From Amoebophrya sp. A120 (Eukaryota > Sar > Dinophyceae > Syndiniales > Amoebophryaceae), in assembly GCA_905178155.1 (NCBI GenBank), contig CAJINV010000005.1, forward strand, positions 860,564-924,563: a stretch of DNA of 64,000 nt. Direction: 5' to 3'. How positions within the stretch are numbered: the first letter of the stretch is position 1; each line of letters starts with the position of its first letter. Shown in pieces: positions 23,923-35,500 of the stretch. Under the pieces are notes generated by a model, which was not told where the DNA came from, ran no database searches, and was given only the letters and a program-made list of their open reading frames with translations. Made by a program: the position numbers and the translations under genes.

Positions 23923-24930
23923 TCACTCCATCCTCTCCGTTGCGGAATCCGGTGGTGAGTACTTCTTAGGCATCCTAGCCGCCAAGCTCGTCGCGAAGGC
24001 AGCGAGTACCGCAATACCGTGACCCGCCGGTATCCAGCCGTTCATCACCGCCTTGTTGTCCGCCATATAGAGTATCCAGAGGAAGAGCGCCGCCACGAAC
24101 GCGAAAAACATGTTTCCGAACGCGGGGATGGCAAAAGTTCCTTGCATGAGGAGAAAGATCGAAACCGCTACTGGGTAGATTATCCCGCCGCATAATGGGA
24201 ACCAGAAGTACGCCCATCGAGCGGCCGAGCCGATGAAGCAAGCTGTCAAGGTGGAGATAGTGTTTTCATCGCAGTACGGTCTACTTGATGGTGCAAGCAT
24301 CTGAAATAATAATGCATGTGCACGACCATGGATGCAAACGCCAGAAAAAAAAAGCAGAACATCGGACTACCTAGCAGCACTGCTGATATGACCCTTGCTA
24401 TCAACAAAATTCCGTTCAGTCGCGCGGCTTGGCTGCCGGCGTGCAATGGTGAAAGCAGTGCCTCCACGCCGGCAAGGACGAACGCGGCGATCAGCAAGCT
24501 CTCAAAGGTGCTGAGCCCATCGTCGTATTCCGTTACGCACCTGTGTAATGAATCGAATTTCGACTCAATCCGACACCCGGATAACAAAAATTGAAATCCA
24601 CAAGAGCGGTCAAGCTATAGCGATTCCCACTAAAAAATACTAGTCGTACGAAGATGGACGTCAAAATCAATTCAACTTCCTCCACCATCCGACTGTAAGT
24701 ATGATATCTCAGTACGCTGTCGTCATGTTCTTGGGATCCCAGTAGCACCCCTGTGCCGTCTCCACGTTGCAGGGGCTGGCGATGCATTTCCCCGGCAGGC
24801 TGCTCTTCACGTGTATCTCCTTCTGCCACCAGGCAATCGCGACGAAGCCGACAAAGACCCAGCAGAGAATCATTCGCCACACAAACAGCGTCGCCGCTGC
24901 GCTCTCGCAAATCGCCGCACTTCCCGTCAT
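23923..24930 (-). CDS. small polytopic membrane protein
   Basis: Exon 1 is 24930-24716 (MTGSAAICESAAATLFVWRM...; GT donor after ACGACAGC, phase 2). Exon 2 begins at 24540 (CVTEYDDGLSTFESLLIAAF) and joins in phase; a final exon ends in KYSPPDSATERME at 23923. The exact junction between the last two exons near 24246-24300 is not resolved. Hydrophobic segments: WRMILCWVFVGFVAIAWW, ESLLIAAFVLAGVEALL, GILLIARVISAVLLG, MFCFFFLAFASMVV, GGIIYPVAVSIFLLM, MFFAFVAALFLWILYM, GIAVLAAFATSLA, so about six or seven TM helices. A Cys-containing loop after TM1 (GKCIASPCNVETAQGCYWD) suggests a disulphide-bonded lumenal or extracellular loop. No family is recognised. Confidence 0.62.
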
Positions 24931-25425
24931 TTCACGCTATGGTGCTCGGGCGGTTTTTCTTTCCGGTTTTGGTGGCGTGGTTGCACTCCGCGAATGGTGC
25001 GTAAGAAGATTTAGAGCAGAAAAAAGTGCCCCTGGCTCGAAACACTTGTCCCCATTTTCAGATAAAGCTGCCCTGCACGACTCGTTGCTGCCTGTTTGGC
25101 GCTGCCTTACAGATTGGACGATTGCATCGAATTCTTACAACGCTAGCAGTAAGTCCGCATGCTGAACTCCATGACTGCACTCTTTTTCGTAGCCCTCAAA
25201 TCAAGAACACCCTCCTCGAAGAACACCCATGCGACACTGACATGGACCGTGGCACAAAGCCACGAAGAGAAACTCATCGATCCGCAAAAATCATTTGAAC
25301 GGCCCGCAGAATATACTTGCCAAACGGAGGTACAACGAGCAGAAAACGTCAGTGCCAACCTTTCGTGCCTGATGTTGTTCCAGCCATCATGTCTAGAAGA
25401 ACAAGAAAAAGAGCATTACTGCACA
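24931..25425. other. intergenic spacer
   Basis: No supportable gene. A 71-codon minus ORF at 25143-25358 has no recognisable features and is treated as chance. Confidence 0.5.
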
Positions 25426-27862
25426 CTATCTTAAGCAGCACCGCCATCTTCCGCCTCCGCATCGATTAACCTCCTCCGGCGACGCTACCCTGGCAAGCCG
25501 CTCCTCCGCAGTTTGTCTTGCTTCGCGCTCCTGCTATCATCTGTAAAAACGTCCCCACACCAGAGTCAAGATGGGAAATCTGCTAGACAAATCAGCCAGC
25601 TTTGGTCATTTGGCATGACAAGTTTCTCCTCGTAGTGTAATCCTGTTTAGGTAGTTCAGCAGCATTACAGATCTAGCACATCATGCAGATTATAGCATCA
25701 CAAATTCCAAAACACGACTAGAAAATGTCTCTCATTGCGCTCCGCATGACAAACTTTTTTGGCATGCAGATTTGCATGACAACTCTGGTGTGGGGACGTT
25801 TTTACTCAGGATACCTGCTGCACCGTGTGCATCAAGTTCTGCATTTCCGCATCCCGCGACTGCATATGGATTGTAAAAATGTCTGGGTCTGGAAGGTTGG
25901 AACTTGTCATGCTCAGTCTGGATAGTACAGAAATTTGTGTTGCATGATTACCAAAAGGCGTCCGCGTTTGAACAAGTGTAGCGGCAGTTTGTCATGCGGG
26001 ATAGACATGATAGAGACGTCACAGCAGCTGTCATGCTAAGTCCTGCATTGCAGACCTCTTGGGGCATGCAAAATATGCATGACAAATTCGCATTCTTCCA
26101 GACTCAGACATTTTTACATTTGATACTGCAGCACGTAACACAACTCCGCGTGGGTGTACTGCTGTATAGTTGCGACCTGCTGCTGCTGCATGACTCCTCC
26201 ACCTCCACCGTTAGGATACAACACTCTCCGTCCGTTCTCCCAGTGCGAACGGGCGGAAACCGACCCGTCGGTGGTTCCGTTGCTTCCACAGCTGGTGGAA
26301 TCATCTTCGTGGATGGTATGTGATGAGGAACTGGTTGCGGCTTTCGACGTTCGAGGCTTCTGCTGGCTATTCCAACTGTCATTTTTGTTCCGTGGAGAGT
26401 CTTGGTTTTGTCTCGTCCTGGCAAGAGTCGGCTCTTCTTTTTGGTGTTCTTGGCGGGGGGCCCCGGCGCCCGCAGTAGAGCTCCTCCGCCTACTCAACCT
26501 CCTTCGCGCTGCGGCGGCCTCGTGGTCTTGCTTTGTCGTTCTGTTTTCAGCTTTTTTCAACACAAACTCGTGGTCCAGAATTCCGTCCGCGTGGAGTCGT
26601 TGCTTCGGGTCGAGCGTCAGCAACGCGTCGAGCAGGGGAATGGCGTCTTCGGGGAGCAACGTCTTACCCCAACTGACCTCCCGGTTCAAAATCTTCCGGC
26701 AGAGGCTCGTCTGACTCCGGGCCTTGAAGGGCACGCGCCCCGTGAGCATCTCGTGCAGCAGGATGCCGAGACTCCAAGTATCCACCATCATGTCGTAGCC
26801 CTTTGGAGTGGATGGAGAGGACGATGAAGATGCTCGCGAAGGACCATTACTTGTTGCGTCAAGAGTGTCCTTATCTGTGGGGATTTCTTCGCCTTCGCTG
26901 CAGCTACTGCTACCGGTATTAACAGTGTGGCTTTGTTCGTCCTCTTCGGCCTGGTGTGCACAACCTCCTGGAGCAACAGCTACGTCGACCAAGCTTTGTT
27001 CCTCGCCAACCACACTAAGCGCAGCACTCGGTGTTCTTTCCACTTGTGAAGATGTAGGCGAGGCTGCAGCTCCTCCGCCTACCATGGTAAGTTTCAAAAT
27101 TTCCGGCGCTAAATAGTCCAAGGTCCCACAAAACGTCGTTCTGTCGGAGCCCTCGGCGGACCAGCCAAAGTCAGCCAATTTTGCGACTTTTTCGTCTTCC
27201 GTGACCAGAATGTTTTCTGGTTTCAAATCCCGGTGAACAACCTGCTGCTGGTGCAGAAACCCGACCGCCTGCGCTACGCCGGTGAACAACGGTAAGGCTT
27301 CGGCCTCCGCTAGGTACTTCTGTTTCCGCAGCAGTTCGTACAGATTGGTGGGCAGGAACTCCATCAAGATGCACTGAAACGCGGCTGCGGACAGGGGAAC
27401 GTCTTCGTTGAAGTTGCTTCGTTGATGTTCCGACTGGTCGTCGTGGTCCACTTCACCATCCTCCTGCTCTTCTGGCCTGTGGTCATCCCCTCTCGTCCTC
27501 CACGCGTTCAGAAATTTGACGATGTTGGGGTGGTCGGCGGCACAGAGGATGTCAATTTCCCGCTGTAACTGCTTCTCCAGCTCGTGCTCGCGTACGGTGG
27601 CCAGCGGAATCTTTTTCAGCGCAGCGACTTGGAGATGCGAAGTTTTTGTGGAGTCGCGCGGCTTCTCGGTCGATGTTGCAGCGGCGGAATCTACTGCGCC
27701 ATCTTCACTCGTCTTCAAGCTCGGTTGTAGCTCCTCGTCCTGTACTAGCAAGACCTTGTACACCTCCCCGAAAAAACCCCTTCCGACCAGCTGTTGCACC
27801 TGCAGCTTTGGTGCTGAGAATTGCGTGCGTCGGGATCGTTTTTCTTCTGTTGCGGTCGCCAT
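25426..27862 (-). CDS. Aurora-like serine/threonine protein kinase
   Basis: Start ATG at 27862 (MATATEEKRSRRTQFSAPK). Kinase landmarks in order: glycine loop VGRGFFGEVYKV, VAIK-type lysine in AALKKI, C-helix Glu region REIDILCAADHPNIVKF, hinge ILMEFLPTNLYELL, catalytic loop HRDLKPENILV, DFGWS, activation/P+1 TTFCGTLDYLAPEI, VDTWSLGILLHEML, and the subdomain XI Arg in DPKQRLHADGILDHEF. DFGWS together with CGTLDYLAPE is Aurora-like, so a mitotic role is inferred. Two low-complexity insertions are unusual: one in the N-lobe, and one of about 85 residues between APEI and the F-helix. The C-terminal tail is disordered, then a coiled coil appears only after removing two introners (25865-26125 and 25535-25813): ...LCYVLQ|SRDAEMQNLMHTVQQ|EREARQTAEERLARV..., stop at 25426. 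It has no GT-AG introns. Confidence 0.88.
25535..25813. mobile_element. introner family B, 279 bp
   Basis: Ends TATCATCTGTAAAAACGTCC and GGACGTTTTTACTCAGGATA; duplication CCTGC at 25530-25534 and 25814-25818. Excision gives HTVQQ|EREARQ in the kinase tail, in frame. Same length and orientation as the B copy at 7325. Confidence 0.93.
25865..26125. mobile_element. introner family A, 261 bp
   Basis: Ends TATGGATTGTAAAAATGTCT and ...TTTTTACATTTGATA; duplication CTGCA at 25860-25864 and 26126-26130. Excision joins CYVLQ|SRDAEMQN in frame. Only 51 bp separate it from the family B element. Read without excision, the kinase would end in a spurious YQM tail at 26114. Confidence 0.93.
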
Positions 27863-28288
27863 GGTTTTTGTGGTATGGAGCGGCCCAAATTATTCTTGAT
27901 TTCACTTTCCACGTAAGTAGCGAACATTTTTGAAGAGTGTCGCCATGAAAACAGGAGCTCTGTAAAATTTTTCGTGTGCCGCACTTACAATCCTTCCTGC
28001 TCTCAGACTTAGATTGCTGTGCGTGTTCTGATCTTGTTCTCACCTATCACTCTAACTGATTGGAAACTCGTCTCACCGTTCGCTTACCAGATGAACAAGC
28101 CACCCTTCCAACTTGCACATCGAAAACGAGCAGCACTGGCACAGCGTAGGCTGACATGCGGGCAACAAGCGCAGAGTGTATGACTCACACAGGTGATCGA
28201 CGGACCATGTGCCTGCAATAAAAAATCTTCTTTTACACTTCCGGATCTTGTTGTCTTAGACACGTCATCAACCCCCGTCTTCATCTCA
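27863..28288. other. intergenic spacer
   Basis: Short spacer between the kinase start and the stop of the small acidic protein. No supportable gene or RNA. Confidence 0.5.
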
Positions 28289-28861
28289 TCATCGCAACGC
28301 CGCCAGATCCGCGGCGATTGCAAGCTCCATCTCGCGCTCCAGATCCGCAGCAAACGGGTCCTCCTCGACGTACGCTTTACTTTGCCCCTCCTGCTGCCGC
28401 CCCGCTCCTTCGCTAGCTTTTGTACTACTTCCCGTATTTCCCGCAGTCTTCGTCCCGGTGGCACTACTTCCGTCGCCGCCGCTAGCAGGTTCACGACTTG
28501 TATTCGTTGCTGAAGACGAAGCTCCTCGACGACCAGGTTCCTGCCCGAGGACTGCCCCTGCTTCAGTCGCAGTCGGTTTTTCTTTTGATGCTTTTACTTT
28601 AATTGTTGACGAGGAAGATTTGGATTCCTCGGATTCCAGCTCTCCCATCTCCCGTACCAGCATGGCGTCAAATGCGTCCTCCTCGCTCTTTTCGGCGGCG
28701 AGATTCCGCTCCGGCTCCTTACTCTTCGACGCAATCAGCTCCAGCAGAGACTGGCAATCTGACTCAGCGAGCTTCAACCCACTGAGTGCTTGTTCCAGTG
28801 CAGCCGTGTCCTTCGCCAGGGCATCGGCGGGAGGGTCGGAGCCTGGTGTGGCTTCGGGCAT
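28289..28861 (-). CDS. small acidic, disordered protein
   Basis: Single-exon ORF of 190 codons, ATG at 28861 (MPEATPGSDPPADALAKDTA). It is low complexity and Ala/Ser/Glu-rich. Two similar short amphipathic acidic stretches stand out: EEDAFDAMLVREMGELESEE in the middle and EEDPFAADLEREMELAIAAD at the C-terminus. Their likeness suggests a duplicated helical binding motif (inference). The N-terminal third is predicted helical (ALEQALSGLKLAESDCQSLL). No known domain. The plus-strand frames over this stretch look like shadows. Confidence 0.65.
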   Translation of the reverse strand: MPEATPGSDPPADALAKDTAALEQALSGLKLAESDCQSLLELIASKSKEPERNLAAEKSEEDAFDAMLVREMGELESEESKSSSSTIKVKASKEKPTATEAGAVLGQEPGRRGASSSATNTSREPASGGDGSSATGTKTAGNTGSSTKASEGAGRQQEGQSKAYVEEDPFAADLEREMELAIAADLAALR

Positions 28862-29553
28862 GGTTGTAGGACAACAAGAATTCTATTTCTAGTTTTGCCT
28901 TGTAGTTTGCGCTTTCATAAAATTTGAAACCAACGGCTCTTCATCGAATCAATAATGCGTCAAGAGTCGATGCGGGTCCCGCATGATGCCGCGCACTTTG
29001 CGTGCCTCTTTGTAGCCAAGTACCCCGGTCCCACACTCAGCCAGAGCTCTGTCTAATTTGCAGATTTTCATTTTTCCCTCATACCATTTATACTGTCGTC
29101 CCACGCAGGCACAGCTGGCTGTACTTTGAAGATTGATTCTCTCATGCCAGGTTTCTCTTTCTCTCCTCCATCCACCGCAACAAGACGAACAGGCAGACCT
29201 CCTGCGCGGTCAACAATCAGACAACCGCGCTATTAATTCGTGTGACTAGTACACACTTCTCTCGCCTCAGAGGTTGAGGTTCCCAAGTGATAAGTGCCTT
29301 CAAGTCCAGATTTCGCGTTTGATGCTTTCTTGAATCTTACAATAATACCGGGATGCTCAATAACTGCTGGGATACTCAACAAGTTACAAACTGTCTTTTG
29401 AAGAAGTCACCAAGAAGACCATGAATTGAAACTGACGACGAGACCGAGACCCCTGTGATGAGCCCTTTTTTCTGTGGTCCTTAAACTTCTTGATCAACAT
29501 CCTGCAGATTGCTACACATTTTTTCATCTACTTGCACCGTTTCCTACTACCGT
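28862..29553. other. intergenic spacer
   Basis: About 690 bp with no supportable gene; contains stops in all frames at high density. Presumably UTR and promoter sequence. Confidence 0.5.
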
Positions 29554-32500
29554 TCAACGCGAACCCCGCAACGACGCAGGCGTGTCCGCAGACACTTTTT
29601 CCGCATGTGCTTCGCCGTCATCCACGAGCAGAAAAGCGTTAGGCGCGACAACGTTTGATGTCGCTTGTGGTTTACCGTCCACCGGTGCCAGCACGAGCAG
29701 CAATTTCTTCAAGTAATTGCTCGCTTTGTGCGCTGTTAGCATGGTCGCAGAAAACTCCAACTCGTCAAACGCTTCCGGCGAGGTGAGGATGTAGATCTGT
29801 CGGGGAGGTCGGGTACTACTATTACCACCTCCTTCTTGCACGCATTCCGGCTTGTCTTCCGCTTCGTTCGGCAAATACAGCACGCTTTCTCCGGCCGGGC
29901 GCCAGGTTTTTTTGTGAAAAAACTTTTTCTGCGCTTTCTGGATATCGAGCCACAATGATTTCTTCTGCGCTGTCTCCTGGATGTCATCGTCCCCGCGCTC
30001 CCTCTTGATGCGCAACAGCACTGCCAGCTCCTTTGCCATCACGTAGGCGACGCGTTGCGGGGAGTTCAGCCGCGGCACGGCGTCGTCGCCCGCCACCGTG
30101 CCGAGAAAAGTGTCAAAGGGGAAGTGTGTGTTTCCGTCCACGACGCCGGGAATCGCGTGTGCATACCCCAGCACGGTGATATTTGGACCAAATTCCACAC
30201 TATCACTCCACAGCTTGTACACCCACGTCGCTGTCGCGGCCCCGAGCGAGTGGCCCGTGACGATGACGGTGTTGAAAGTCTCGGCGTTGTCCCCTTCTTG
30301 TAAAAACTTGCGCACCGGCTCGGACGCTTTGTCCGCCAGGGTCTTATGGGAGTGTCAGGATTGAAATCGTCAAAGTTGAAATGATTTGCCATGCATAAAA
30401 TGCGACACAGAAATTGACTCTATTGCAGAGGACGCACGGGAGGCAGAGTATAGTCCTGGCAAGGGTCAAAAGTTGGACTGCTGACTAGGATGACAGAAGG
30501 CAGCTCTTTTGCCCTAAACCGCATGACAGACTCGCTTCCAGGACCGGGAAAATTTGTCACGCACCGACTACAAACTGTAGGTCTAACTGGTATCCGTTTT
30601 ATGCATCACAAATCATTTCAACTTTGACGATTTCAATCCTGAAGCTTCCATAGGTCTTTGCGGCGACGTAAATCGCGGGATGCGCGTTCTTATGGAGTGC
30701 AAATATGTCTGGGCCTCGAAGATTGCAACCTGCCATGCTAAATCCGAATCATGCAGAAATCTGTGCTGCATGAGTACCAAAAGCTGTCCAATTTCGACCA
30801 AGTGAAGTAGTAGTAGTAGTACCATTTAACTCCTGGCGGGTCGGCGTTAGAACAGATTTAGCCTCTGCCAATACCTGGGCGTTAGAACAGATTTAGCCTC
30901 TGCCGATACCCCTAGGTGGAGACTCGGCCCACTTCCTAACTACCACCCGGCTGCACCTGCTAAACCGCTATCGATTGCTTACGCATGACTACAACCAGTG
31001 GGCGCTATGTGTGGCTGACCTGCCTTACCATCCAAGCCCGCGAGCAAGGTGGAGTTCCAGTATTGCCTTGATGGGTTAGTCTTACAAACTTGCTCGAAGA
31101 ACTACGTGCGTGGCCGGTTGCGCGCTAAAAAGTATACTGGGGGTCTAATGATCAGACACGGTGATCCTATCACGATGGCGGGCAACCCAACGGCGTGTCC
31201 CTTTCAGACACGTTTTGCCGATCTTTTTCCCAAGTGTGGAGGGGGTTTCTCATGCAGGATAGGCATGGCGATGGCAGAGACCTCACAGACTCTGTCATGC
31301 TAGGTCCCGCATTTCAGACCTCATGGGTCATGGGAAACCTGCATGACAAGTTTACACTCTTCCAGACCCAGACATATTTGCATTTGACCAAGCAACAGAT
31401 AGACCATCTATGGATGATCGTCTTTGGGTGATCTCCTCTACCGAATCGGAGGTGTGCAAGAGCCCTAACCAAGCGTGGTGGACTCACCCCAAACGGAGTC
31501 GAAACGCAACGACGCACCCAAAGAACCCTACATAAGCTACGCGCAATGGAGATGAATTTGGGAAACCTAGCCCACCCCACGCACAGGGCGAGGCGACGAC
31601 ACCTACCGATTGCAGCCTCAAACGCACCTGGCAAAGAACATCGTAATAAAAGTGCGTCCATATGAATGAAGACATAAGAAGCGGCAATATTACAGTCTAC
31701 TCAAAAGGGAAGAGCTAAAGTAGCATCATCTTCACGCTGCACATACGATGATCATAGTAAAGAGCGAAGCCCTACTTGGGTCGTCCGGAGAGGAAGACAT
31801 AGGACGGCTACACACCCGGAACCGCGCCCCCCGACCATGTGGCTCACTACTTCTTGCTGGCGTTGTGTATTTTCCAAGTGGCAGCGACGTTAATATTCGC
31901 CCACGGCATTTTTTCGCTGTACTTGCGAACCTCTTCTTCGGATTGCGGCGATGTAAATCGCAGGGTCTTTGCGGCGACGTAAATCGCGGGATGCGCGTTC
32001 TCGCCATCCAGAGAATCAATGCAAACATAAGACATATGACAGCTTTCACTTGTCTTTCTTCCGCAGGGCCATTTGTCTTAGGGGAAAACTTTAAATCTTG
32101 AAGTTCACCTTCCTTCTAAAATGTACTTATAAATATACTTCTTCTGTTTTTTTTTACCTTACTTTCACCTTACGCGCAAGCCTCCACTTCTATCTTTTTC
32201 TTTTTTGGAAAGATTTGAGGTCCTCAGGGGCATCCGGGGTGGTGTTTTCATGATGTATTTCGAAGCTACTATACCACGTCCCTTCATTTGCCCCTGTCGT
32301 TGACGTATGTGTTTCAGATCCCCAGAAGATCTTCTCCAATTAGAGACCCTGCAAGCAGATTAAGAACGGGAGATCAAGAAGCTTGCACCTGCGATCCATC
32401 GGGATCGCGCATCATCTTCTACCCAAGCCAATTCACCAAAGACAAGCAAAAATGTGCTTACTCGATTTTTACAAGCAGAAAGAGAAACAGTCATACGTGA

Positions 32501-35500
32501 CCGGTATGGCGAGGTTGATCCAGCTCAACTTCTTGTAGGAGCTTCTGCTGCAGCCTAAGCTCTGGCTGCAACTTGTGCTGCGTCTTCCGGAGTTGCGTGC
32601 AGCTACCGCTGCAGCAACATCTGCCGACTGCAACACTCTGGAGGTCGCTGCTGCGCCACCATGGTTGTGTTGCTTCTTTTACTTCTACTTTCACGTCTCG
32701 CACTCGCTACAACATGCGTCGTCGACGGATGTTGAGCAAGGAGACTTTTGCCCTTTCTAGCGCCTTGCGCTACTCTGGCACTCCAAGTGCGGCATAGCCA
32801 CACAGGGAGGCGACTACAGCCCTGAGCATGGGTGGCTCGTCCGCTGCTCTAGTGCAGGGACATATACGGGGGAAGGGGGCTAGTAGTTCTTACCTTTCCC
32901 ACTGGGGGAATGGTTGGGCTCATAACTCTGTGGACGTCTCAAGCGTCAGGGACTAGGCATGCTCACTAGCATGCTGTCCGAAGATAGAGAACAGAGTTAC
33001 TATCTAAGCACCTACCTAGTAGGTACTACGGAGAGAAAGGGCTTTTTATTCTTCCAGCTACTGGCCCGTAAACCAGAAGCCATTCTGGCACTGTGTGTGT
33101 ACGTTGTTACCATTGGCACGATTATCATCATCACCATTCTAGTGGTGTGCTGTCCTGTGTGACCCATGTGACCCATGTGGTCCTAGTGATCCTAGTACTT
33201 TGATCCTACTCGTGTGACCCCTCTAGGCTAGTACTTTGATCCTACATCTCTGATCTCATTGATCTCAGGAGCATGCTAGCAACTGCTCTAGTCCGAGACA
33301 GGTTGCTGCGCAATAAGGGTCTTTGCGGCGACGTAAATCGCGGGATGCGCGTTCTTATAAAATGCAAAAATATCTGGGTCTGGAAGGATGCAACTTCTGA
33401 TGCTGTCTTCGGATTCGAAAAAAATCTGTGTTGCATGACCAGCAAGAGGAGTCGATTTTGTGCTACGCGGAGAGGGCATTTGTCATGCTTAACAGACTGC
33501 GCGACTAAAGCCCGGGGGGGTGCGGGGTCCGAGGGGTGCACATTGCACGGCCCGGAACACCCGAACATGCCCCGCGACTGGCACAGGACCAGCAACACAA
33601 CTATTATCGCCGATCTCAGTTTGTCGATCACGACGTAGCTGCGAAGCCGTCCATACGCCTGGCGCCCCAAGCCCAAATCAACCCCCGAGGAAAGGCCTCG
33701 ACCCAAGAGGAACCGATTATGAGCTTACGGAACGACGAGCTAGAGCGCCTGTTTCTGGGAAGGAAGATACTTGATGCTTCTCCCCACTGCAAAACTGGGA
33801 CTGGCTGGTGGGCGCTGGAATGCAGGGAACTGACGGGTTGTTACACAGCAGGACGCCAGTCTTCGAGACGAGGGCATGGTGGTCCCGTAGCACGCGAGAT
33901 GCGGGTGAAGGCGCGGCTCAGTCAGAGGGACGGGTGGCCCTGCTGAAGCGACGTGAGGTTATCGGCGGGCGGAGGGGAATCGAGCTGTCGGATTTGCCAT
34001 AGAACCGCTGAGATGAAAAACAGGCGCCGATTACCGGTTGTAGGCTGGAGAGGCGGGGTTGGTGGTGTGGACAGTCCTTCACCATCTACAGATCGGGCAG
34101 CTACCATGAGTGTCCACGTACACCTTAGAGACGTGGGCCACAGCGGTAGGTCAGGATGATCGGACTAAGACGTATACGACCCTGGGCACCACTCCGCGAT
34201 CTGCTTCGCCAGGGCACGACGGCGAGATTCCGGGTCGTCGGGAGGAGGGGAGGAGCTGCGTTTTGCTACGTGAGACAACGTGGTCTGGGGAGGTGTCGGA
34301 GGACGAAGTCTCGCACGAGGACTTCTACTGCGGTTGATGGCATTTGTCATGCAGTATACGCATCAGAAAGCCCTCAAAAAGTCTGTGATGCTAGGGCATG
34401 CATCACAGACATCTGCGGCGACGTAAATCGCATGCATCACAGCCAGGGTCTTTGCGGCGACGTAAATCGCGGGATGCGCGTTCTTATGGAGTGCAAATAT
34501 GTCTGGGTCTGGAAGGATGCAACTTCTGATGCTGTCTTCGGATTCGAAAAAAATCTGTGTTGCATGACCAGCAAGAGGAGTCGATTTTGTGCTACGCGGA
34601 GAGGGCATTTGTCATGCAGTATACGCATCAGAAAGCCCTCAAAAAGTCTGTGATGCTAGGGCATGCATCACAGACATCATGGGTCATGCAAAATGTGCAT
34701 GGCAAGTCTTGCACTATTCCAGACCCAGACATATTTGCAATCCATAGTTCTCGCCATCCAGATCCTGCTTCGTCAACAGGTTCGCACCAAACCAGGATTC
34801 GAAGGTGTCCGCAAATTTCTCCGACACCGTGGCAAACCGCAAGTCCGTCGCGGCGTCGTCGAGATCTTGGGTCCCGCGAATTGCGAGGATGAGCGCTTTC
34901 CGGTCTTTGTCAGCGACGACGATGTACGCCGGTTCCTTCATTTCCGACTGGTAGTCGGCGGCGAGAATCGTGACCGAATTTTTGGAAGTAGCGTCAAACC
35001 CGGAGCCGAATGCGAAGTGCGGCCCGCTCCCGCGACTTTGCTCCGCGTTGTCCTGCAGTCGCGTCCGGAACGCTTCTTCACTCGCCTTGTAGACCGCATC
35101 GGAGTAGGCAATCGTCCGGTACAGATCCTGCTTCCGCTGCCGCCAGCTGACAACCTTTTCCCCGTTCGCGGACTTCGGGGGTGGCAGCGTCTTTTCGAAA
35201 AACCGGCACTGCAAGTCCAAATACTCGAAGAAAGCGGACGGCAGTTTGGCCAAATTCATGCCGAGTTCCTGCACAGCAAACCACCCGGCCTCGGCTAAGC
35301 GACCGAATTTCAGGGCGACTTGGAACAACTGCTTCATCTGTGCGGAGTACTCGGCACTCTTCTCTACCAGCGGGAGCAGTTTCTCGGAGGCAAACTTGGC
35401 CGCATGTTCTTTCACGTCCGCCCACTTCGCTTGGATGGTGTGCTGCAGAGTTTTCAACTTCTCAGCAAAAACCTCCTCTGCGTCCGAGAGCGCGTCGACC

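Larger units (their letters stand above)
30691..34746. mobile_element. composite introner: 4 kb intron with family A outer ends
   Basis: The outermost ends are family A termini (TATGGAGTGCAAATATGTCT at 30691; ...CATATTTGCAATCCATA ending 34746), flanked by the same 5-bp sequence GTTCT at 30686-30690 and 34747-34751, so removing the whole block restores the lipase frame. Inside are three A-type copies (30691-31388, 33356-34415, 34485-34746), two further insertions (30805-31229, 33489-34338), three more copies of the lipase micro-exon and about 1.9 kb of unrelated sequence. An alternative is that only 34485-34746 and 30691-31388 are separate introns with exon copies between them. Confidence 0.75.

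Noticed and set aside
33536-33946. 136-codon ORF in the 850-bp insertion as a mobile-element enzyme
   Set aside because: No reverse transcriptase, endonuclease, integrase or transposase motif could be recognised.
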